Shown: piece after piece, positions 9,640 to 18,487 of the stretch
Numbering within the stretch: position 1 is the stretch's first letter
Layout of the letters: every line of letters begins with the position of its first letter
Origin: Aliikangiella coralliicola
GTDB lineage: Bacteria; Pseudomonadota; Gammaproteobacteria; Enterobacterales; Kangiellaceae
DNA: 64,000 nucleotides
Direction of reading: 5' to 3'
Assembly: GCF_007004725.1 (NCBI RefSeq)
Contig: NZ_ML660161.1
Coordinates: 483,122 to 547,121, forward strand
Made by a program: the position numbers and the translations under genes
Notes under the pieces: generated by a model
Told to the model about the DNA's origin: nothing
Databases searched by the model: none
What the model saw: only the letters and a program-made list of their open reading frames with translations

Positions 9640-11060
9640 AATACTTGTGCTGCGACTGCGATAACGCCGATAAATACAATGGTCGCAATGCTACCTCTAT
9701 CTTTTAGCGAAAATACGATAGGATCGTCGTGCATTTCACCTCGATTGGTTTTGATCCACATTCGCATCATCCAATAACCTAAAGCCGGTACCACCATCCA
9801 AAGCAAAGTCGGCTCTTGATATTGGTTTGTCAGGACATTGTTGTTCACATAAAAACAAAACATTAAGACCGACAACATGGCGGAGGACATCCCCAGACTC
9901 ATCAATACGGGGTAGTCATAAATATTATAATCTCTGCCTTTTAACCGAATTTTTTCTTGTTCTTCATGCGACTTAAGTTCAGCGCAGCGTTTCACTAGCG
10001 CTAAACTTAAAAACACAAACATCGAGAAAGCGAATAGCCAAAAAGAAACGGTTACATTTAGAATTGCGGCACCGGCGATAATTCTGATGGTATAGAGTGT
10101 CGTTAGTGCAACAACATCCAGGCCGACATATTGTTTTATCTTAAATGAATAGAGGAGCGTTAGTGCTAAATAAGCGATTAAGACTAGGGTAAAACTGATG
10201 CTAAAAGAAATACCAACAAGAAATGCGAAAGTAAACAAAGCCAAAGCAATGATTTTCGCGTTGGCAATACTAATTTCACCGGCGGCTAACGGCCTGAATT
10301 TTTTCCGCGGGTGACTTCTGTCTGCTTCTAAATCCAGCAAGTCATTGACAATATAAGTCGCCGATGCCAGACAGCTAAAGCTGATGAAACCCAGCGAAGA
10401 CAGGAGTAATAGATCAATGTTCAGAAAGTTACCTGAAACTAACAGGAGAACTAAGATCAGCAAGTTTTTTAACCACTGGTGAATTCTTAGTTGTTTGAGC
10501 CAGGTTTTCAGGTCGAAATTTCTAACATCAAATAGCTGAGAAATTTTTGCCCTGGCGAGCATTTTTTTCGCTCTTGGTGTCGGATTGACCAAATAGCTCT
10601 CTTCTGCTTGCTCAAACAATATGAAGTCTTCGCTTGAATTACCTGCGTAAGAATATTTACTCGACAAAGACTTTATCTTGTCGAGTTTGGTTTGGCCTTT
10701 CAAATTGTTTTCTTTGTCACTGCTGATATATGAATCAAAAAGATCAAAGTTACGGCAGACGCTCTCTGCATATTTTTCATTGCTGGCTGTGGCCAAAATA
10801 ATTTTTCTATTTTTTCTTCTCTCTTCGCATAAAAAAGAAAAAAACTCGGCGTTTAGTGGAAGTAATTCAGTTTTAATATCTGCGTGTTCTGAGAGCTTAT
10901 GTTTGAGGTAAGATCTCCCTTTTAAAAGCCAGGGAATACATAAAAATATAATGAAAGGATTGGACTTTAGCGCAACCACCAGGTTTTCAAATAATAGATC
11001 TGACTTGGTAAAGGTGCCGTCGAGATCAACGTATAAAGGGTTACAATTGTATATGTCCAT
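9636..11060 (-). CDS. HAD phosphatase-UbiA prenyltransferase fusion
   Basis: This is a 474-residue protein with two parts. Residues 1-180 are HAD-like, with motif DLDGT (D12, D14) and a later YAGNSSEDF block fitting the Asp-rich HAD motif IV. Residues about 185-474 are a polytopic UbiA-family domain with the NDLLDLEADRSHPRKKFRPLA signature, the Asp-rich, Mg-diphosphate-binding motif. The sequence style resembles decaprenyl-phosphate phosphoribose synthases, which join phosphoribose to a polyprenyl phosphate. The fused HAD part could then remove the 5-phosphate, though this is inferred. The gene heads the minus-strand operon with the SMR-like and GT39-like genes. An ordinary aromatic (quinone) prenyltransferase role is less likely because of the fusion and the neighbours. 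Confidence 0.75.
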   Translation of the reverse strand: MDIYNCNPLYVDLDGTFTKSDLLFENLVVALKSNPFIIFLCIPWLLKGRSYLKHKLSEHADIKTELLPLNAEFFSFLCEERRKNRKIILATASNEKYAESVCRNFDLFDSYISSDKENNLKGQTKLDKIKSLSSKYSYAGNSSEDFILFEQAEESYLVNPTPRAKKMLARAKISQLFDVRNFDLKTWLKQLRIHQWLKNLLILVLLLVSGNFLNIDLLLLSSLGFISFSCLASATYIVNDLLDLEADRSHPRKKFRPLAAGEISIANAKIIALALFTFAFLVGISFSISFTLVLIAYLALTLLYSFKIKQYVGLDVVALTTLYTIRIIAGAAILNVTVSFWLFAFSMFVFLSLALVKRCAELKSHEEQEKIRLKGRDYNIYDYPVLMSLGMSSAMLSVLMFCFYVNNNVLTNQYQEPTLLWMVVPALGYWMMRMWIKTNRGEMHDDPIVFSLKDRGSIATIVFIGVIAVAAQVL

Positions 11061-11313
11061 ATGGGAGAGATAATCGAATAACGATTAAATACTTTTCAAC
11101 TGATCGATTGGTGAGAATTAGAACATCAAATAGTAACGACTTTATGACATGATAAGATTTTGGTTATTCTTACCCAGAACTCGGGTTACTTAAAGGTAAG
11201 CGGCCTGGCGAATGTATTGCAGATTAATAATTTGGCGAAGCGCCGGTAATCACCGACGCTAGATATTGAACACTATTTGATAATAAAGCGAGAATGGTGG
11301 GGTTGAAAGTCGG

Positions 11314-13176
11314 TTAATCGATAAATTCTCGGTGCCACAACTCCAAAACTAATAATTGCCACAAGACTCGATGGTGATCGCGTGTTTTATCTTTGTGTTC
11401 TGTCAGTAGTTGTTTGATTATTTCGGGCTTAAAATAACCGCGTGCATGAGCTTTTTCGCTATCAATAATTCCGGCGACATAATCATAGAGTTCACCCTGA
11501 AACATTACTGCAAGCGGCGTGGGGAAGCCGAGTTTTTTCCGATAGAGAATCTCTTTATCGAGGTAAGGTTCCATCGCTTTTTTGATAATGTATTTATTTT
11601 CCATATTTTTGAGCCTGTATTTGCTCGGCATGGTTGCCGCGAACTCCAGGAAGCGGTGGTCAAGGAATGGAACTCTTAGCTCAAGTGAGGCCGCCATACT
11701 CATTCTGTCAGCCTTGATTAACAAGTCATCAACCAGCCAGGTTTTTAAGTCCAGGTATTGCATTTTAGATTGTAGATCCTGGTCTTGAGTGTTTTGATAG
11801 TAAGGCAGCAGGTTAGAAAAGTTAGAGTGCTTTTCACAAGTTTTAGCAAATTGATCGGTGTACAAAGATTGTTTCAAGCTTTCCTCATAAAAGGAAACGC
11901 CGGAATAACTATTTTCTATGGACTTTTCACTCAGATCGGCATATTTTTTCCATTTAACGCCAAGGCTTCTAAGGACTGGGTTTATCAATCCCTTTCGCAG
12001 TACGCCTGGTACTTTTTTATAGTTTTCGACGACCTGCATATATTTATAAATTGGGTAGCCGCCAAAAACTTCATCTGAGCCTTCACCTGATAATACGACA
12101 GTCACTTTTTCTTTTGTCTTTTTCGCTAGGTAATAGAGCGATATCGCTGCTGCTTCGGTAACAGGTTCGTCCATATGGCGGATATAGCCGGGCAAGAAAT
12201 CCCGAAAATCTTCTGCCGACATAAAATATTCGGTATGGTCAGTGTCGAATTGCTTGGCCACTTTACGTGCATATTCGGTTTCATCGAAATCTTTGCCGTA
12301 ATCCCAGGCAACAGAAAAGGTTTTAATGTCTTTAACGTCGAGCTTGCGCATCATGGCGACAACGGCGGATGAATCGATGCCGCCGCTTAGAAACACGCCC
12401 AGCGGTACGTCACTGCGAAGTTGCAGTCTGACTGAGTCTTCAAATAATTTCTGAGTTTCTTTGACGTAATAATCTTCACCTTTGTCTTCAGACTTATCAA
12501 AAGTCATATCCCAATATTGGTGCAAAGACAGAGTGCCTTTTTCAACTTTAATGTAGTGGCCGGGCGGAACCTTGTGAATACCCTTAAACATGGTTTCATT
12601 GGTGGGACAGTAGCCAACAGTCATATAACTATCAATTAAAGTTTCGTTAACCTGCGCTTTAACATCATCTAATTGAAGTAGCGATTTAATTTCAGAGGCG
12701 AATGCCAGCCCATCTTTAGTTTCGGTGTAGTAAAGGGGTTTTATACCCATTCTATCCCGCGCTAAATAAAAAAGATCATTTGTTGTGTCACTGATCGCAA
12801 ACGCAAACATGCCGTTAAATTTCTCAACGCTCTCGATTCCCTGGTGGATATAAGCGTTAAGTAATACTTCAGTATCGGACTTGGTGCGAAAGCTAACATC
12901 TGCCTCTAACAATGAAGCTTTTAGCTCAACGTAGTTATAGACTTCACCGTTGTAGCAAATAGACACTTTACTGTCTTCACTATGCATGGGTTGGTTGGAG
13001 CGTTCATTAGTATCGATGATGGTTAATCGTCTATGCCCCAGCCCTGTATGTTCGTTGACGTACTCTCCATATCCGTCCGGTCCACGATAGGTAATAACCG
13101 AACACATGGCGGTGATATCACTTTGGTTAACCGGCGCACGAGTTTTATAATTGTGGATACCTGCGATTCCGCACAT
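11314..13176 (-). CDS. asnB: Asparagine synthase, glutamine-hydrolysing
   Basis: This 620-residue protein begins MCGIAGI. The N-terminal Cys2 is the class II glutaminase nucleophile, followed by RGPDG and the N-terminal hydrolase core. The C-terminal synthetase carries the ATP-pyrophosphatase loop SGGIDSS (near residue 265) and VVLSGEGSDEVFGGYP. All key motifs are intact. AAAGGAA lies just before the ATG. It is 42 bp downstream of a glycosyltransferase gene, and such AsnB proteins in polysaccharide loci often amidate a sugar acid or other acyl group instead of making free asparagine. A second AsnB lies at 30-32 kb, so at least one is probably specialised. Confidence 0.88.
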   Translation of the reverse strand: MCGIAGIHNYKTRAPVNQSDITAMCSVITYRGPDGYGEYVNEHTGLGHRRLTIIDTNERSNQPMHSEDSKVSICYNGEVYNYVELKASLLEADVSFRTKSDTEVLLNAYIHQGIESVEKFNGMFAFAISDTTNDLFYLARDRMGIKPLYYTETKDGLAFASEIKSLLQLDDVKAQVNETLIDSYMTVGYCPTNETMFKGIHKVPPGHYIKVEKGTLSLHQYWDMTFDKSEDKGEDYYVKETQKLFEDSVRLQLRSDVPLGVFLSGGIDSSAVVAMMRKLDVKDIKTFSVAWDYGKDFDETEYARKVAKQFDTDHTEYFMSAEDFRDFLPGYIRHMDEPVTEAAAISLYYLAKKTKEKVTVVLSGEGSDEVFGGYPIYKYMQVVENYKKVPGVLRKGLINPVLRSLGVKWKKYADLSEKSIENSYSGVSFYEESLKQSLYTDQFAKTCEKHSNFSNLLPYYQNTQDQDLQSKMQYLDLKTWLVDDLLIKADRMSMAASLELRVPFLDHRFLEFAATMPSKYRLKNMENKYIIKKAMEPYLDKEILYRKKLGFPTPLAVMFQGELYDYVAGIIDSEKAHARGYFKPEIIKQLLTEHKDKTRDHHRVLWQLLVLELWHREFID

Positions 13177-13218
13177 AGATCATTCCTTTAAACGCTTATT
13201 TTATTTTGCGATTTGTCT

Positions 13219-14367
13219 CTATCGGTGAGCTAAAATAATTTCGTAAATATTGTTGACGCGATGTTCCCAACTTTGTTCTTGCATACTGTCAGAACGCTGC
13301 TGCCTTTTGGAATCATCATTTTCGGCTAATGCCTGATCACAAGCTTCTAGAAATTCCTGATTATTGCTGGCTACAAAAGTTTCTTCGCCATAGCTTTTTT
13401 GCACCTCTGGGATATTGGTTGAAACAACGGGTAAACCGGCTGAAAAGTATTCAGGTAGTTTCAACGGATTACAGTTGTTGGTCAAATCAGAGTAGACAAA
13501 AGGTATTGTACCGACATCAGCGCCTTTACAATAACTTGGTAGCTGTTCGAAATCCCGCTCACCCATAACATGAACGTTGTTATAACCGGCAAACTCATCA
13601 GCATCCATTGAATATCGACCGACATAAACCCAAGAATATTCAGGTCTTTCTTTGGCTAGAAATTTAACCAGATCTTTGTCTACCCAATCATAAGAGATAT
13701 GACCAAAGAACAGGAATACAGGTTTGCTCATTGTTGCCATGTCATCAGCGATTTGTACGCTTTGATCCAGCGTTGATGCAAACAGTTTGTAATTCACGCC
13801 ATGGGGCATGTAATGCGTATTGCTGTTGTTCTGTTTATTTTTCTCATAAAGGGATCTTGCTGAGCAAAAAATGACATCGGCAAGTTGATTCATTTGTCGA
13901 TCCATGGAAATAAATCTTTCAGCATCCAGACCTTCAAATCCTGCTTGCTCATCAACACAGTAATAAATGAGTTTTTTACGCTTGATGTTTCTGACATATT
14001 CAAGCCAGTTTTCAGAAAAAGCAAAAACATAGGGCGTATCGAACTTGAGTTTAAATTTGGCCCAGCCCAGCTGCATTTTCAACAGTAATTTATTAATGCC
14101 ATTTTTAAATGGAAAGCGTGCGAAAGGAATGACAATGGGCGTTAATACATAAAGGTTTTCTTCAACCTTTTTGACGCCTTTGAAAAAGCTGGCCAATTTG
14201 TTCCAGATTCGCTTCATATCACCGGCGGTTGCTTTTGGCGCTCTAAAGCCTATCGATGAAACAAAGAGGACTTTGTTGTTTTTCGCAAATCGTGTTGAAA
14301 GCTGATACTTGCTGGTCTTCCATCCCCAATCATCAGATGAAAAAAGGATAATACTCTGGTCTTTCAT
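13219..14367 (-). CDS. Glycosyltransferase, GT-B type (TuaH-like)
   Basis: This 382-residue cytoplasmic protein has a GT-B layout. The N-terminal half opens with IILFSSDDWGWKTSKYQ, as in TuaH/GumK-like transferases. The C-terminal donor-binding half has the LPEYFSAGLPVVSTNIPEV block, where a GT1/GT4-type protein would place its nucleotide-sugar motif. AAGGAAA precedes the start by 5 bases, and the ATG overlaps the stop of the upstream propeller gene by one base (TAATG). It probably adds a hexose or uronic acid to a cell-surface glycan. Donor and acceptor cannot be told from sequence. Confidence 0.75.
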   Translation of the reverse strand: MKDQSIILFSSDDWGWKTSKYQLSTRFAKNNKVLFVSSIGFRAPKATAGDMKRIWNKLASFFKGVKKVEENLYVLTPIVIPFARFPFKNGINKLLLKMQLGWAKFKLKFDTPYVFAFSENWLEYVRNIKRKKLIYYCVDEQAGFEGLDAERFISMDRQMNQLADVIFCSARSLYEKNKQNNSNTHYMPHGVNYKLFASTLDQSVQIADDMATMSKPVFLFFGHISYDWVDKDLVKFLAKERPEYSWVYVGRYSMDADEFAGYNNVHVMGERDFEQLPSYCKGADVGTIPFVYSDLTNNCNPLKLPEYFSAGLPVVSTNIPEVQKSYGEETFVASNNQEFLEACDQALAENDDSKRQQRSDSMQEQSWEHRVNNIYEIILAHR

Positions 14368-15296
14368 TAATTTTCCTTATGAACGGCTGTGTTCTTTTTT
14401 AGATTTTTTTTAATTACCTGAAGCCAGTTTCCTTCACTCACAGCGACTAACTCTCCTTCGGGTCCAAAGGTTAATCCTTCGTAGGCGGGTGCACCTGCTA
14501 ATGCTAATTCGCAGATAATTTCACCGCTGTCGGGATTAACCTGAATGATCTTACTACTTTCCTGACTAATAATCAGTAAGTGCTCGCCACTCTCATCAAA
14601 AGTCATACCAGAAATGTCAGTTATAGTTGGTTTGAACATCTCTTCGGCTTTAAAAGGTTCTATGACAGTAAGGGAGCCGTCTTTAAAACTTTTGGGGCGG
14701 TTAGCGTAAAGATTACTGAGCGGAATATTGAAGTAAAAAATTCGCATTTTTGCTTTTTCGTTATCTTTACTGCCTTCCTGTCCAACATAAATACGTGCAG
14801 GTCTGCGTGAATTGCCAGGCCGAAATCCGATTGCTTCAAATCCCTTATTATTAACCTTAGGCAACTCGGTAATCTGATAGGCTTGTGCGGAATCATAATT
14901 GGCATTGAGCTTACTGGTCTTTTCTGTGAGTTCAAATCGATGGGCAAAGCCATGTTCTGTCACCACCAGTAAATCTTCGTTATCAAGAGTCGACAACCCT
15001 TCGGTGTCATTGCTCATGTTACCGGATTTAGTGATGCTACCAATAAAGTCCCATTCAGGCGTGTAACGATAAATGGTTGCTGCATTATTCCTTACAACCA
15101 GGAACTCTTGTAACTTTTCGTTCCAGGTAATGCCTGAAGCATTAGAGGGGATCTCAGTGAGTTGAAATGGCTCGCTGATGTTTGAGTAGTCATTCAGTCC
15201 AGAAAATCCCACTGATTGAGCGAAATTCGGACTACTCCATGATATGACTATTGCTGAAATTAAAAAAGATAGTTTTTTGAGATTTCTATACAACAT
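14367..15296 (-). CDS. Secreted SdiA-regulated-type beta-propeller protein
   Basis: This is a protein of about 309 residues with an N-terminal signal peptide (MLYRNLKKLSFLISAIVI...NFA-QS) and a single SdiA-regulated-like (YjiK/PF06977-type) propeller. Its motifs include NASGITW, VVRNNAATIYRY, GNMSNDTEGLS and SQESSKIIQVNPDSGEI. The domain is paralogous to the C-terminal halves of the two lipoproteins at 15.8-20.2 kb, but without their InlB repeats or lipobox. Two cysteines kept in those copies are both absent here (Val-Gly-Gln-Glu-Gly and Thr-Asp-Ile-Ser-Gly). An in-frame ATG at 15317 would add seven residues; neither start has a clear ribosome binding site. The gene abuts the downstream glycosyltransferase by one base. 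Function is unknown. Confidence 0.7.
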   Translation of the reverse strand: MLYRNLKKLSFLISAIVISWSSPNFAQSVGFSGLNDYSNISEPFQLTEIPSNASGITWNEKLQEFLVVRNNAATIYRYTPEWDFIGSITKSGNMSNDTEGLSTLDNEDLLVVTEHGFAHRFELTEKTSKLNANYDSAQAYQITELPKVNNKGFEAIGFRPGNSRRPARIYVGQEGSKDNEKAKMRIFYFNIPLSNLYANRPKSFKDGSLTVIEPFKAEEMFKPTITDISGMTFDESGEHLLIISQESSKIIQVNPDSGEIICELALAGAPAYEGLTFGPEGELVAVSEGNWLQVIKKNLKKNTAVHKEN

Positions 15297-15317
15297 AATG
15301 ATATATGATAAAAGCAT

Positions 15318-15792
15318 AAAATTATAATAAAAATCAACCAGTTATATAATTAATTGATTTTTGTTTTCAGTTCCTTTCGAGTATGCGTAAGATACCATCT
15401 TATGCCACTGAAATCAGCAAAAAATCGAGCTTGTCGACAGGCTTTTTCAATTAGTCATAACTTGGCTTTGCAGTTTTATCTTGCATCGGCTTTAAGTCTG
15501 GTTTTTCGATAACTCTTGAAATTGGTGATTTTTTTGTTGGTTGGTGTTTCCTGCCTTTCTTTTTTTCCTGATTTGAACATCAAAAGCAATTGAGATTGAA
15601 TAATAAAAATAACATGTTGAGATATTTAAAGACCTGTTAGTGCTTCATGCCCAACTCAAGTGAGACTTGGTTCACAGGTCTACATTCTCATCATGAAATG
15701 TCCTTTATTTGGGTTTAGAAAAGTTTAGTCTTACCGATAAATGGGACGTTAATTTTATCCAGTGTACCGTCCCTATTTTGAGAGTAAAACTA
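15318..15792. other. Divergent intergenic region
   Basis: This region separates the minus-strand propeller operon from the plus-strand propeller lipoprotein and should hold both promoters. A loose dyad GTGA-N8-TCAC lies at 15660-15675. No small gene or clear RNA structure was recognised. Confidence 0.4.
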
Positions 15793-18003
15793 ATGCCAAA
15801 CATTTTAAAAGCCGCGTTTTCATCACTCAATCAAGTCTTGATTCTTGCAGGATTAGGCCTGTTTATCTCTGGTTGTGGTGGTAGTGGAGATTCTGGCGAA
15901 AAGACCGTAACTCCCCCGGTTGTTATTCAACCCGTCGATCATACCTTAAGTATTAGCGTTAATGGTTCTGGAAGCGTTTCATCGAATGTTGAAGGTATCG
16001 ATTGTGGTGACGATTGCAGCAATAGCTATGCTGACGGTCAACAAGTAATTCTAACTGCTGATGCCGCTTCTGGTTACGTATTTCAGGGCTGGCAGGGAGA
16101 CTGTTCGGGCAGTTCAAGTTGCGAACTTATTATGAACGGTAACAAAAGCGCGACTGCAGTATTTGTTGAAGAAGTCGTCGAGCCGACAATGTTCCAGGCA
16201 ACGGTGAGCTTGTCAGGTGAAGGTTCTGTGACCTCTGAAGACAGTGGTATCAATTGTGGAACAGATTGTAATAACGAATATGAGCAAAATCAGCAAGTTA
16301 CCTTGACTGCAGCGGCAAGCAGCGGCTATCGATTCGAAAGTTGGGAAGGTGACTGTAGCGGTCAGGCTGAGCGTTGCCAATTAACAATGAATACTGATAA
16401 AAGTGCAATGGCTAAGTTTGAAGTCATTGTCATAGAGCCAACCATGGTGAGAGCGACAGTGAGTTTGTCTGGTAGTGGTCGAGTGACTTCAGAGGACGGT
16501 GGAATTGACTGTGGTAACGATTGTCAGAACGATTATCCGCAAAATCAACAAATTACTCTAACTGCTGCGCCTGACGCTGGTTTCCGATTTGATCGCTGGG
16601 AAGGTGATTGTGGTGGTCAGGCTGAGCGTTGTCAGTTAACGATGAATTCAGCTAAAAATACACAAGCTAGATTTGAAGCTGTAGTAGTAGAGCCAACGGT
16701 TTACCAGGTGACAGTCAATAAGTCCGGTGACGGTCAGGTTGTTTCCACTGACGGTGGCATCAATTGTGGTGCAGACTGTAACAACGAATACGAAGAAAAT
16801 GAATCGATTACCTTAACTGCTACTGCTGACGAAGGTTATTCGTTTGATAGTTGGCAGGGCGATTGTGCCGGCCAGGACGCAAGTTGTAATTTAACCATTA
16901 ACTCAGATAAAAATACCACTGCAGTCTTTGTCGCTGAGCCGACTATGTATGAAGTGAGTGTTACTTTGACTGGCAACGGCCGAGTGGTTTCAGAAGACAG
17001 CAATATTGATTGTGGTTCTAATTGTTCTGAAAACTACGAAGAAAACACCTCGGTTAAATTAATTGCGACAGCACATGCTGGTTATGAATTTAAAGAGTGG
17101 ACTGGTGCCGGTTGTGGAACAACGCCTAGTTGTACTTTTAGTGTGACTGAAAATACTGAAGTTGTTGCATTATTCACTGAAGTCGATGACGGTGGAAACA
17201 ACGGCGCAGATATCAAGATTTCTGAGTATGCCCCTACAGGCGATGCATTCCAGATTGGTGAAGTCAGCAATAATGCATCGGGCATTACCTGGCAGGAAGA
17301 CATCCAACAATACCTGGTTGTGCGAAATGGCGCTGCGGAAATTTATCGGTTCAATGAAGACTTTAACTACATGGGCGTTATCACCAAAAGTGGTAATATC
17401 AATAGTGACACCGAAGGTTTGGCATTTGTTGGTGGTAACCGCGTGATGGTGGTGACTGAAGCTAATTATGCGCACAAAGCTGTTATTGATGAAAACACTA
17501 CAAATATTAATGGTAATTACAACGTAACACCGGGTTTCCGATTACTACCTAGCCCTGCAAGCAACAAGGGTCTTGAAGGGGTTGCTGTAAGACCGGCTGA
17601 TGGTGATACACCTGCGCGTGTTTACGCTTGTCAGGAAGGAACCGCTTCTAATAGCTCTGCACACATGAAAGTTGTTTACTTTGATGTACCTGAAACTGAC
17701 CCAACTACATTAATGTCCTATAACGATGATTTAACAGTCGTTGAACCATTTGACGCTGAAACGGCTTTCGCCGGTGTTATTACCGATTGTGCTGGCATGA
17801 CTTATGACCCCAGAACAGGCCATTTGTATATCGTTAGTCAGGAGAGTTCTAAGGCCATTCAGGTTAACCCTGCAACAGGTGAAGTGATTGATCAGCTGGA
17901 CCTTGTTGGTGCACCTCAGTACGAAGGTGTCACTATCGGACCTAATGGCGAACTGGCTTTTGTGAGTGAATCAAACTGGATTCATATTTTCCAACGCCCT
18001 TAA
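15793..18003 (+). CDS. Lipoprotein with five InlB-type repeats and SdiA-regulated-type propeller
   Basis: This 736-residue protein has a signal peptide ending in ISGC (Cys28) followed by GGSG. Five repeats of about 85 residues (residues 45-475) follow, each with a GI(D/N)CG-x-DC motif and a W-(Q/E)-GDC-x-G motif. The C-terminal 270 residues are an SdiA-regulated-type propeller with NASGITW, GNINSDTEGLAF and SQESSKAIQVNPATGEV. The ATG at 15793 is chosen over the longer TTG frame at 15709, because MPNILKAAF matches the start of the next paralogue and the signal peptide begins correctly there. It is probably anchored in the outer membrane. The propeller may be an enzyme or a ligand sensor; the family has no settled activity. 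Confidence 0.82.
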   Translation: MPNILKAAFSSLNQVLILAGLGLFISGCGGSGDSGEKTVTPPVVIQPVDHTLSISVNGSGSVSSNVEGIDCGDDCSNSYADGQQVILTADAASGYVFQGWQGDCSGSSSCELIMNGNKSATAVFVEEVVEPTMFQATVSLSGEGSVTSEDSGINCGTDCNNEYEQNQQVTLTAAASSGYRFESWEGDCSGQAERCQLTMNTDKSAMAKFEVIVIEPTMVRATVSLSGSGRVTSEDGGIDCGNDCQNDYPQNQQITLTAAPDAGFRFDRWEGDCGGQAERCQLTMNSAKNTQARFEAVVVEPTVYQVTVNKSGDGQVVSTDGGINCGADCNNEYEENESITLTATADEGYSFDSWQGDCAGQDASCNLTINSDKNTTAVFVAEPTMYEVSVTLTGNGRVVSEDSNIDCGSNCSENYEENTSVKLIATAHAGYEFKEWTGAGCGTTPSCTFSVTENTEVVALFTEVDDGGNNGADIKISEYAPTGDAFQIGEVSNNASGITWQEDIQQYLVVRNGAAEIYRFNEDFNYMGVITKSGNINSDTEGLAFVGGNRVMVVTEANYAHKAVIDENTTNINGNYNVTPGFRLLPSPASNKGLEGVAVRPADGDTPARVYACQEGTASNSSAHMKVVYFDVPETDPTTLMSYNDDLTVVEPFDAETAFAGVITDCAGMTYDPRTGHLYIVSQESSKAIQVNPATGEVIDQLDLVGAPQYEGVTIGPNGELAFVSESNWIHIFQRP

Positions 18004-18045
18004 TCGAATACATAAACTCCTCAATTAGTCTCGTTTACACTGGAC

Positions 18046-18074
18046 GCCAGATAAGGGAACTATCTGGCTTTTTT
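18046..18074 (+). terminator. Rho-independent terminator
   Basis: An 8-bp perfect stem (18046-18053 with 18061-18068), a 7-base loop and six T residues follow the lipoprotein stop by about 43 bp. Confidence 0.88.
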
Positions 18075-18487
18075 CGTTTCTTATTAAAATAATTATTGGG
18101 TTATGCCCTGCCCCCATCAAAAATTTTGAGTTGATTTTCAGGCGCTCTGCAACTATAAATAGGTTATGATATTGCTGTTGATAGGAATATGCATATTGCT
18201 ATCGCCTGATATTCAGGCTTAACTTTCAACAAGATAACTAATTTATAAATTACTATGGAGTCTGATCCAGGGAAACTAGGAGTTGAGCCAAATTTCCACT
18301 ACTTATTATCTGACTGAATAAGCTATTTATTTTTGGGAATATACCTTTGAAACCGGCAAGGTTTTTAACTTTGTTGAGGTTTCGGTATGTTTTCAGGAAC
18401 GGTTGTGATTTCTAAGAGAGGTAATAAAAGTGTTCGCAGGAGCGAAAAATTGGGTCCAGCATCTGTACCATTACGTGAGTTGAACGA
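18075..18487. other. Intergenic leader region with hairpin
   Basis: A long leader precedes the second propeller lipoprotein. It includes an imperfect hairpin at 18341-18388. No ORF of note and no known riboswitch pattern were recognised. Confidence 0.4.
18341..18388 (+). other. Imperfect RNA hairpin in leader
   Basis: ATACC (18341-18345) pairs with GGTAT (18384-18388), and GAAACC (18349-18354) pairs with GGTTTC (18378-18383), with a 3-base bulge and a 23-base loop. It lies 100 bases before the start codon and has no T run. Whether it is transcribed or acts in regulation is unknown. Confidence 0.35.

Noticed and set aside
15660-15675. Dyad GTGA-N8-TCAC upstream of the first propeller lipoprotein as a third CRP site
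   Set aside because: The spacer is 8 and not 6, so it does not fit the CRP consensus.
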